Assembly: GCA_007135015.1 (NCBI GenBank)
Contig: SLJS01000314.1
Coordinates: 1 to 6,114 of the forward strand
Origin: Alcanivorax sp.
GTDB taxonomy: Bacteria; Pseudomonadota; Gammaproteobacteria; Pseudomonadales; Alcanivoracaceae
Reading direction: 5' to 3'
DNA: 6,114 nucleotides
The notes below the pieces were generated by a model. That model saw only the letters and a list, made by a program, of their open reading frames with translations, did not search any database and was not told the DNA's origin. Shown here piece after piece: positions 1 to 4,968 of this stretch (its first letter is position 1; the number at the start of each line of letters is the position of its first letter). Made by a program: the position numbers and the translations under genes.

Positions 1-799
1 GCAGCTCATTGATGATGATCGCCTGGCGCCCGTTCTTCGTATCGATGGTCTCGATCTCGGTGCGCGCGCGCACCCAGATACGCCCGCGACCGGTGCGATA
101 GGCCTGCACGATGCCAGCGCGGCCATTGATGATCCCGGCGGTGGGCAGATCCGGACCCCTCACGTAGTCCATCAACTGGTCGACGGACAGTGATTCGTCA
201 TCAATCAGCGCCAGACAGCCGTCGATGACTTCGGAAAGGTTGTGGGGCGGTATATTGGTGGCCATCCCCACCGCAATCCCGGAGGCGCCGTTGACCAGCA
301 GGTTGGGCACCCGGGTGGGCAGCACATCGGGGATCGTTTCGGTTCCGTCGTAGTTCTCCACATAATCGACGGTTTCCTTCTCCAGGTCCGCCAGCAGCTC
401 GTGGGAGATCCGGGCCATGCGCACTTCGGTATAACGCATGGCCGCGGCGGAATCGCCGTCGATGGAGCCGAAGTTGCCCTGGCCGTCGACCAGCATGTAG
501 CGCAGCGAGAACGGCTGCGCCATGCGCACTATGGTGTCGTAGACGGCGGAATCGCCGTGGGGGTGGTATTTACCGATGACATCACCGACCACCCGCGCCG
601 ACTTCTTGTAGGGCTTGTTCCAGTCGTTGCCGAGCTCGTGCATGGCATAGAGCACACGCCGGTGTACCGGCTTGAGCCCGTCGCGCACATCCGGCAGGGC
701 CCGGCCGACAATCACGCTCATGGCGTAGTCCAGATAGGACTGGCGCAGTTCGTCCTCGATGTTGACCGGTGTGACTTCTCTGGCGAGGTGGTCGCTCAT
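1..799 (-). CDS. gyrA: DNA gyrase subunit A, N-terminal part (partial)
   Basis: This is the breakage-reunion subunit of DNA gyrase, the ATP-dependent type II topoisomerase that introduces negative supercoils into DNA in the cytoplasm. The visible 266 codons begin MSDHLAREVTPVNIEDEL and follow E. coli GyrA closely, with one extra residue near the N-terminus. The active-site tyrosine is Y123 in AAMRYTE (E. coli Y122). The quinolone-resistance region reads HPHGDSAVYD, with S84 and D88 matching the drug-sensitive S83 and D87 of E. coli, so no target-site resistance change is visible there. The winged-helix and tower start are intact, ending in the window at about NGRQAIIINEL; the rest lies beyond the left edge. 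The start is the ATG at 799-797, preceded on the minus strand by the purine-rich stretch GAAGGGGACAAGGGAA (816-801). The gene is divergent from mtaD. Confidence 0.98.
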   Translation of the reverse strand, partial: MSDHLAREVTPVNIEDELRQSYLDYAMSVIVGRALPDVRDGLKPVHRRVLYAMHELGNDWNKPYKKSARVVGDVIGKYHPHGDSAVYDTIVRMAQPFSLRYMLVDGQGNFGSIDGDSAAAMRYTEVRMARISHELLADLEKETVDYVENYDGTETIPDVLPTRVPNLLVNGASGIAVGMATNIPPHNLSEVIDGCLALIDDESLSVDQLMDYVRGPDLPTAGIINGRAGIVQAYRTGRGRIWVRARTEIETIDTKNGRQAIIINEL

Positions 800-881
800 G
801 TTCCCTTGTCCCCTTCACGAAACCTGCTGGCGAGTCCTGTGGCCGTACGCGCAAATCTGCCGGGTCCCGCCTACAACGCTC

Positions 882-901
882 CCGGCCCCGGGCCCGGCCG
901 G
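882..901 (-). other. GC-rich stem-loop in the gyrA leader
   Basis: CCGGCC (882-887) is the reverse complement of GGCCGG (896-901), with an 8-nt GC-only loop that itself contains GGGCCC. If gyrA is transcribed from the candidate promoter near 1029, this structure would lie in its 5' leader about 80 nt before the start codon. The base composition alone makes such structures likely by chance in this genome, so a role is only a possibility. Confidence 0.25.
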
Positions 902-1028
902 AGTACGATACAGAGCGGTTTTGGCCACGGAATCCGCTCCCGTACAGCCTTTTGGCGGCTTCCTGCCCGAGGCGGCGAAACGGGCGGCCGCCACCCCCGT
1001 GGCACGGGCCCGGATTCCGAAAGGCGGC

Positions 1029-1037
1029 ATGATACCA
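1029..1037 (-). promoter_or_regulatory. Candidate extended -10 promoter for gyrA
   Basis: On the minus strand the sequence reads TGGTATCAT (1037 to 1029), which fits the extended -10 form TGn plus a TATAAT-like hexamer with four of six matches. No good -35 box is found 16-18 bp upstream, which is tolerated by extended -10 promoters. Transcription from it would start near 1022 and give a leader of roughly 220 nt before the gyrA ATG. A second, weaker hexamer TATCGT lies at 910-905. The assignment is inference from sequence match only. Confidence 0.35.
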
Positions 1038-1143
1038 CAGGGAAGTCCCGGGTTTGGCAGGCCGGCGAAAAACTGGCCGGGAGGCCATCTGGTGCGCCGG
1101 GGCGCCCGCAGGGAGGGTGTCGCAAAATGGCCTTATGCCCCAT

Positions 1144-1223
1144 GCAGGAGCGCTGCCTGGAGCGCGAAAATCCCGGAATCCGGCACCGTGCCAGATTCTT
1201 CGCGTTGCAAGCAGCGCTCCTGC
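1144..1223. repeat. Inverted pair of REP-like units (REPIN/BIME-like)
   Basis: Two 25-nt units face each other: 1144-1168 on the plus strand and 1223-1199 on the minus strand, identical at 22 of 25 positions. Both begin with the same 13 bases GCAGGAGCGCTGC and end with CGCGAA. Each can fold alone into a short hairpin, in the left unit GCGCT / AGCGC. The head resembles the GTAGGAGC start typical of Pseudomonas-type REP sequences. The 30-nt spacer contains its own near-perfect stem (1176-1186 with 1188-1198, one C-A mismatch, single C at the apex), so the whole 80 bp can form one long imperfect hairpin. It ends about 26 bp before the mtaD -10 candidate. REP doublets are known to be moved by RAYT (TnpA-REP) proteins; none is encoded in the window. 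The class is inferred from structure, since copy number cannot be seen here. Confidence 0.65.
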
Positions 1224-1249
1224 GCTGCCCCATGGCCCGGCGGCTGCGC

Positions 1250-1255
1250 TATACT
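1250..1255 (+). promoter_or_regulatory. Candidate -10 box for the mtaD operon
   Basis: TATACT matches the sigma-70 -10 consensus at five of six positions and sits 31 bp before the mtaD ATG, placing a start site near 1262 and a leader of about 25 nt. The -35 region about 17 bp upstream (near 1227-1232, GCCCCA) is poor. The box lies just downstream of the REP-like doublet, so that element would abut the RNA polymerase footprint. Confidence 0.4.
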
Positions 1256-1275
1256 GCGCGCCGGTCCGAACAGCC

Positions 1276-1281
1276 AAGGAG
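1276..1281 (+). promoter_or_regulatory. Ribosome binding site fixing the mtaD start
   Basis: AAGGAG lies 5 nt before the ATG at 1287. The mtaD frame stays open upstream to about 759, but only this ATG has a strong Shine-Dalgarno sequence and gives the expected family N-terminus, so upstream starts are discarded. Confidence 0.85.
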
Positions 1282-1286
1282 TCACC

Positions 1287-2612
1287 ATGAGCCCCACGCC
1301 CGCCCAGGCAGACTGCATCCTCCAGGCCCGCTGGATCGCCCCGGTGGAAGGCTCGGCCGAACTGCTGGCGCACCACGCCCTGGTGATCAAGGAAGGCCGC
1401 ATCGCCGACCTGCTGCCCGCGGACCAGGTGGAAGGCCGCTGGCAGGCCCCGGAGCACCATGACCTGTCCTCGCACCTGCTGATCCCCGGGCTGGTCAATG
1501 CCCACACCCACAGCGCCATGAACCTGTTCCGCGGTCTCGCCGACGACCTGCCCCTGGCCGAATGGCTGGAGGAGCACGTCTGGCCGGCGGAAGGCAAGTG
1601 GGTCAGCGAGGAGTTCGTCACCGACGGCGCCCGGCTGGCGGTGGCGGAGATGATCCGCGGCGGCACCACCTGTTTCAGCGACATGTACTTCTACCCGGAC
1701 AGCATCGCCCGGGCGGCCACGGAAGCGGGCATCCGGGCGGCCATCTTCAGTCCGGTGCTGGATTTCCCCACCCCCATGGGCCAGGGTCCGGACGACTACC
1801 TGCATGTCGCCACCCGCTTTATCGACGACTGGCGCAACCACCCGCTGATCACCCCCGGCTTCGGGCCCCATTCGCCCTACGCCGTCTCCGACGAACCCCT
1901 GGCGCGGATCCGCACGCTCTCCGATGAAATGGATGTGCCGGTCATGATCCACCTCCATGAAACCGCCGGAGAAGTTCAGCCGGACGCCAACGGCGAGCGG
2001 CCCCTGGCGCGCCTGCACCGCCTGGGGCTGCTATCACCCCGGCTGCTGGCGGCGCACATGGTCCATCTGGACGAAGAGGAGGTCCGGCTCACTGCACAGA
2101 CCGGCACACATGTAGCCCACTGTCCGGAATCCAATCTCAAGCTTGCCAGCGGTTTCTGCCGCGTCACCACGCTGCGCGAGGCGGGTATCAACGTGGCGCT
2201 GGGCACCGACGGGGCGGCCAGCAACAACGACCTGGACATGATCGGTGAAATGCGCACCGCCGCCCTGCTCGGCAAGGCGGTTTCCGGCGATGCGGCGGCT
2301 CTGCCCGCCCATGAGATCCTTGCCATGGCCACGCTCAACGGCGCCCGTTCACTGGGACTGGATCAGCAGACCGGTTCACTGGTGACGGGCAAGAACGCGG
2401 ATATCGTTGCCGTGGACATGGCAGAGCTGGAAGCCCGTCCCCTGTATGACCCGGTGGCGCAGCTGGTCTACAGCTGCACGCGCAACCAGGTCAGTCATGT
2501 ATGGGTCAACGGACGCTGCCTGATGGCCGGGCGCGAGATGCGGACCCTGAATCTGGAGCGCCTGCTGCGTGTGGCCGACAACTGGCAGCAGCAGCTCGCG
2601 GGCTTCAGCTGA
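1287..2612 (+). CDS. mtaD: 5-methylthioadenosine/S-adenosylhomocysteine deaminase (TRZ/ATZ amidohydrolase)
   Basis: This 441-residue cytoplasmic metalloenzyme belongs to the TRZ/ATZ branch of the amidohydrolase superfamily. The family deaminates the adenine of methylthioadenosine and S-adenosylhomocysteine to the inosyl compounds, releasing ammonia. Expected metal and catalytic residues are present: H73 and H75 (NAHTHSAMN), H222 with the general acid E225 (IHLHE), H257 (AAHMVH) and D308 (LGTDGAASNN). H195 in FGPHSPY matches a substrate-pocket histidine known in Thermotoga TM0936. The N-terminal and C-terminal parts form the usual beta-sandwich around the barrel. The gene is the closest match in context to P. 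aeruginosa PA3170, reported as an MTA deaminase feeding methylthioinosine phosphorylase. It is first in the run with ubiG, whose reaction makes SAH. Exact preference between MTA, SAH and other adenine nucleosides cannot be told from sequence. Confidence 0.9.
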   Translation: MSPTPAQADCILQARWIAPVEGSAELLAHHALVIKEGRIADLLPADQVEGRWQAPEHHDLSSHLLIPGLVNAHTHSAMNLFRGLADDLPLAEWLEEHVWPAEGKWVSEEFVTDGARLAVAEMIRGGTTCFSDMYFYPDSIARAATEAGIRAAIFSPVLDFPTPMGQGPDDYLHVATRFIDDWRNHPLITPGFGPHSPYAVSDEPLARIRTLSDEMDVPVMIHLHETAGEVQPDANGERPLARLHRLGLLSPRLLAAHMVHLDEEEVRLTAQTGTHVAHCPESNLKLASGFCRVTTLREAGINVALGTDGAASNNDLDMIGEMRTAALLGKAVSGDAAALPAHEILAMATLNGARSLGLDQQTGSLVTGKNADIVAVDMAELEARPLYDPVAQLVYSCTRNQVSHVWVNGRCLMAGREMRTLNLERLLRVADNWQQQLAGFS

Positions 2613-2620
2613 AGGAGCCC

Positions 2621-2686
2621 GTGTCCGACTTTTTCAATACCCTGCTGAGGCAGCAGCCGTCATTTATAAGGAAGGAACAGCGATGA
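2621..2686 (+). CDS. Possible 21-residue upstream ORF before ubiG
   Basis: A GTG at 2621 opens a 21-codon frame (begins MSDFFNTLL, ends FIRKEQR) directly after the mtaD stop. A GAAGGAG sequence at 2611-2617 precedes it, but with a spacing of only 3 nt, which is short. Its TGA stop (2684-2686) overlaps the ubiG ATG (2683-2685) as ATGA, the arrangement used for translational coupling elsewhere in this operon. I recognise no family. It could be a coupling leader peptide, or chance, since the gap must contain some frame and ubiG has its own good ribosome binding site. Confidence 0.22.
   Translation: MSDFFNTLLRQQPSFIRKEQR
2642..2656 (+). other. Stem-loop in the mtaD-ubiG gap
   Basis: CTGCTG (2642-2647) pairs perfectly with CAGCAG (2651-2656) around an AGG triloop. 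It ends 11 nt before the ubiG Shine-Dalgarno stretch. No run of T follows, so it is not an intrinsic terminator. It may slow mRNA decay or separate mtaD from ubiG expression, but a 6-bp stem could be incidental. Confidence 0.35.
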
Positions 2687-3411
2687 GCTCCAATGACCGC
2701 AACCTGGACCCGGCGGAGATCGCCAAGTTCGAGGAGCTGGCCGAGCGCTGGTGGGACCCGGACTCGGAATTCCGCCCCCTGCACGACATCAACCCGCTTC
2801 GCCTCAATTACATCGACGAGCGCTGCGAGCTGCCCGGCAAGGACGCCATCGACATCGGCTGCGGCGGAGGGCTGCTCAGCGAAGGCATGGCTCGCCGCGG
2901 CGCCCGGGTCACCGGCATCGACCTGGGCGAGGCGCCGCTGGCGGTGGCCCGGCTTCATGCGGAAAGGGAAGGCGTGGAGGTGGAATACCTGAATACCAGT
3001 GCCGAAGAGATCGCCGCCGAACGGCCCGCCGCCTATGACCTGGTGACCTGCCTGGAAATGCTCGAGCACGTGCCGGACCCGGCGGCGGTGGTCCAGGCCT
3101 GCGCGCAGCTGGTCCGTCCCGGCGGCCAGGTATTCTTCTCCACCATCAATCGCAACCCCAAGTCCTTTCTGTTCGCGATCGTGGGCGCCGAGTACGTGCT
3201 GCGCCTGCTGCCCCGCGGCACTCACGAGTACGGGAAACTGATCCGCCCCTCGGAGCTGGCCGGATGGTGCCGGGCGGCGGGACTCGATGTGCGCGAGACC
3301 ACCGGCATGACCTACAATCCGCTGACTCAGGTCTACCGGCTCAATCGGGATGTGTCCGTGAACTACCTGATGCACGCGGTGCGTCCGGATGACAGCGGCG
3401 GGCCAAGCTGA
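2683..3411 (+). CDS. ubiG: Ubiquinone biosynthesis O-methyltransferase UbiG
   Basis: UbiG carries out both O-methylation steps of ubiquinone synthesis, on the 2-polyprenyl-6-hydroxyphenol intermediate and on demethylubiquinol, using S-adenosylmethionine and releasing S-adenosylhomocysteine. It acts in the cytoplasm at the membrane face within the Ubi complex. The 242 residues match the usual length (E. coli 240). The N-terminus carries the family signature AKFEELAERWWDPDSEFRPL (14-33) followed by HDINPLRLNYI. The SAM-binding glycine motif is DIGCGGGLL (57-65), with acidic D80 after strand 2 (VTGID) and LEMLEHV at 124-130. The segment around 162-184 (SFLFAIVGAEYVLRLLPRGTH in part) corresponds to the membrane-associating region of E. 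coli UbiG. The ATG at 2683 follows AAGGAAGGAA (2668-2677). The stop overlaps the next start by one base (TGATG), pointing to coupled translation with the phosphatase gene. Confidence 0.96.
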   Translation: MSSNDRNLDPAEIAKFEELAERWWDPDSEFRPLHDINPLRLNYIDERCELPGKDAIDIGCGGGLLSEGMARRGARVTGIDLGEAPLAVARLHAEREGVEVEYLNTSAEEIAAERPAAYDLVTCLEMLEHVPDPAAVVQACAQLVRPGGQVFFSTINRNPKSFLFAIVGAEYVLRLLPRGTHEYGKLIRPSELAGWCRAAGLDVRETTGMTYNPLTQVYRLNRDVSVNYLMHAVRPDDSGGPS

Positions 3412-4076
3412 TGGACCGGGCCGTCTTTTTCGACCTGGACGGAACCCTTGTGGATACGGCGCCGGATTTCTTCGTGATCCTCAACGAGATGCGCGCCAGC
3501 GACGGCATCCAGCCACTGAGCGAGGCGGCGGTGCGCAGTCAGGTCTCCAACGGCGCCCGCGCCCTGGTTACCCTGGCCTTCGGCCTGGCCCCGGGCGACC
3601 GGGACTTTGATGCGTGCCTGGAGCGCCTGCTGGATCACTACGAACAAAGGCTTGCGGTGGACAGTGGCCTGTTTCCCGGAATGGAAGAGGTACTGGCGGA
3701 GCTGGACGCCCGCGGAATGACCTGGGGCGTGGTCACCAACAAGCCGGTACGGTTCAGCCGCCCGCTGATGGAAAGGCTCGGGCTTGGCGAACGGGTGGGG
3801 CCCATTATCTGTCCGGATCATGTGACCCACCGCAAACCGGATCCGGAGGGCCTGCTCATGGCCTGTGAACAGGCCGGCGCCACCCCTTCGCGAAGCGTTT
3901 ATGTGGGCGACCATGAGCGGGATATCGCCGCCGGCCACAATGCCGGAATGATCACCGTGGCCGCCCGGTATGGCTATATCGCCCCCGGCGAGAATCCGGA
4001 CGACTGGCAGGCGGATCTGTCGGTGGATGCCCCACGGGATCTGCTGCCGCTGATCAGAGACTGGAGTGAAACATGA
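3411..4076 (+). CDS. mupP: HAD phosphatase, probable N-acetylmuramic acid 6-phosphate phosphatase MupP
   Basis: This 221-residue cytoplasmic enzyme is a haloacid dehalogenase-type phosphatase. All four motifs are present: motif I DLDGTLVDTAPD with nucleophile D8 and acid D10, motif II T109 (VVTNKP), motif III K142 (HRKPDP), and motif IV GDHERD with D167 and D171. A helical cap of the Gph class lies between about 17 and 85. Such proteins are often annotated as phosphoglycolate phosphatase. The placement between ubiG and a yciK-type gene is that of Pseudomonas MupP (P. aeruginosa PA3172), which dephosphorylates MurNAc-6-phosphate to MurNAc ahead of AmgK and MurU in the peptidoglycan recycling route that bypasses fosfomycin. 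That assignment rests on context and length. The gene overlaps ubiG by 1 nt and yciK by 4 nt, with no strong ribosome binding site of its own, so translation probably depends on ubiG. Confidence 0.82.
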   Translation: MDRAVFFDLDGTLVDTAPDFFVILNEMRASDGIQPLSEAAVRSQVSNGARALVTLAFGLAPGDRDFDACLERLLDHYEQRLAVDSGLFPGMEEVLAELDARGMTWGVVTNKPVRFSRPLMERLGLGERVGPIICPDHVTHRKPDPEGLLMACEQAGATPSRSVYVGDHERDIAAGHNAGMITVAARYGYIAPGENPDDWQADLSVDAPRDLLPLIRDWSET

Positions 4077-4852
4077 GTGAGCAGGAAACAGTTCAGCAAA
4101 CCGCCCTCGCCTACCAGTGCCCGGAGGACGCCCTCCGTGACCGGGTAATCCTGGTCACCGGCGCGGGAGACGGAATCGGCCGAGCGGTTTCGCTGGCCCT
4201 GGCCGAGCATGGCGCCACCGTCATCCTCCTGGGCCGCACCCAGGAGAAGCTCACGGCGGTCTACGACCGGATCGTGGAAAATGGCGGCCCCGAGCCGGCC
4301 ATGGCGCCGGTGAATCTGGAGGTGGTCACCCCGGCGAACTGCGAAGAGCTGGCGGACATGTTTGCCCGGGAGTTCGGCAGGCTCGACGGGCTCCTGCACA
4401 ATGCCTCGCTGCTGGGAGATATCACGCCGCTGGAGCAGTACGACCACGGCACCTGGGACAGCGTCATGCAGGTCAATGTACAGGCCACCTTCTACCTGAC
4501 CCGGGCCCTGATCCCGCTGCTTCGCCAGTCCGCCGATGCCTCCGTACTGTTCACCTCCTCCAGCGTGGGCCGCAAGGGCCGCGCATTCTGGGGCGCCTAT
4601 GCGGTCAGCAAGTTCGCCACCGAGGGGCTGATGCAGGTGCTCGCCGACGAGGAGGAAAACATCTCCAGCATACGAGCCAACAGCATCAACCCCTGCGCCA
4701 CCCGCACGGCCATGCGCAACCGGGCCTATCCCGGAGAGGACCCGGAAACCCTGCCGGCGCCAGAGGACATCGTCGCGCCCTATCTCTACCTCCTGGGCCC
4801 GGACAGCCAGCACGTCAACGGAATGGCCCTGAATGCGCAGGAACGAAAATGA
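4073..4852 (+). CDS. yciK: YciK-family short-chain dehydrogenase/reductase
   Basis: This 259-residue protein is a classical short-chain dehydrogenase, expected to be cytoplasmic and NAD(P)-dependent. The cofactor glycine motif is TGAGDGIG (29-36). R55 in LLGRT after the second strand suggests a preference for NADP. The NAS motif is at 110-112, and the catalytic set is S163 (TSSSVG), Y176 and K180 (YAVSK), with the active-site asparagine likely N135. The stretch SSSVGRKGRAFWGAYAVSKF is typical of E. coli YciK and its orthologues. Residues 1-22 form an extension before the Rossmann fold, beginning MSEQETVQQ, also typical of this subgroup. The physiological substrate of YciK is not established as far as I know. 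The start overlaps the mupP stop (ATGA), and GGAG at 4063-4066 gives a good ribosome binding site. It is the last gene of the tight run. Confidence 0.9.
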   Translation: MSEQETVQQTALAYQCPEDALRDRVILVTGAGDGIGRAVSLALAEHGATVILLGRTQEKLTAVYDRIVENGGPEPAMAPVNLEVVTPANCEELADMFAREFGRLDGLLHNASLLGDITPLEQYDHGTWDSVMQVNVQATFYLTRALIPLLRQSADASVLFTSSSVGRKGRAFWGAYAVSKFATEGLMQVLADEEENISSIRANSINPCATRTAMRNRAYPGEDPETLPAPEDIVAPYLYLLGPDSQHVNGMALNAQERK

Positions 4853-4860
4853 GATTTTCG
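4844..4860. other. AT-rich palindrome over the yciK stop codon
   Basis: CGAAAAT (4844-4850) and ATTTTCG (4854-4860) are perfect reverse complements around GAG, covering the yciK TGA (4850-4852). It stands out as AT-rich in a GC-rich region. No T-run follows on either strand, so it is not a standard terminator. It might be a protein-binding site, a weak mRNA 3' structure, or a chance consequence of the C-terminal Arg-Lys-stop codons. The remaining gap to 4968 shows no convincing promoter or terminator. Confidence 0.35.
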
Positions 4861-4968
4861 CCCGCGATTGACTGGCAGGCCCCCGCGTACTGACCACGCA
4901 GTCATGGAGCGCTCGGAAGACCCTGTGATAGAAAGACTGATCACATGCTGACCTTCCGGTAGTCCGTT

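Larger units (their letters stand above)
800..1286. other. Non-coding divergent region between gyrA and mtaD
   Basis: This 487-bp stretch separates two divergently transcribed genes. No reading frame in it has both a ribosome binding site and a recognisable protein. It must hold the promoters for gyrA (leftward) and mtaD (rightward); candidates are listed separately. It also holds an 80-bp inverted REP-like doublet (1144-1223), a GC-rich stem-loop (882-901), and a 6-bp inverted repeat GAGCGG (913-918) / CCGCTC (934-939). The 9-mer CGGAATCCG occurs three times (928-936, 1174-1182, and inverted at 1011-1019). In Pseudomonas aeruginosa, as I recall, mtnA lies between gyrA and the deaminase gene; no trace of it is seen here. 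Confidence 0.85.

Noticed and set aside
815..1030. A 71-codon minus-strand frame ending just before gyrA
   Set aside because: Its ATG overlaps the candidate gyrA -10 box, it has no Shine-Dalgarno sequence, and its composition (Ala, Gly, Arg, Pro) is that of random GC-rich sequence.
1062..1080. CCGGC / GCCGG stem with a 9-nt loop
   Set aside because: A 5-bp GC stem is expected often by chance in this composition, and it has no T-run or link to a gene end.
759..1286. N-terminal extension of mtaD in the same open frame
   Set aside because: The extension would run through the REP-like element and into gyrA. The ATG at 1287 has a strong AAGGAG and gives the normal family N-terminus.
582..2018. 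A 478-codon minus-strand frame spanning gyrA, the divergent region and mtaD
   Set aside because: It crosses two well-supported genes and a non-coding region in the wrong frame, with no ribosome binding site or known domain.
4868..4893. Possible promoter TTGACT (4868-4873) for the exported protein gene
   Set aside because: No -10-like hexamer occurs 16-18 bp downstream; the nearest, TACTGA at 4888, is 14 bp away and a poor match.
4904..4951. 15-codon ORF ahead of the exported protein gene
   Set aside because: It has no ribosome binding site and nothing beyond a start and stop codon to support it.
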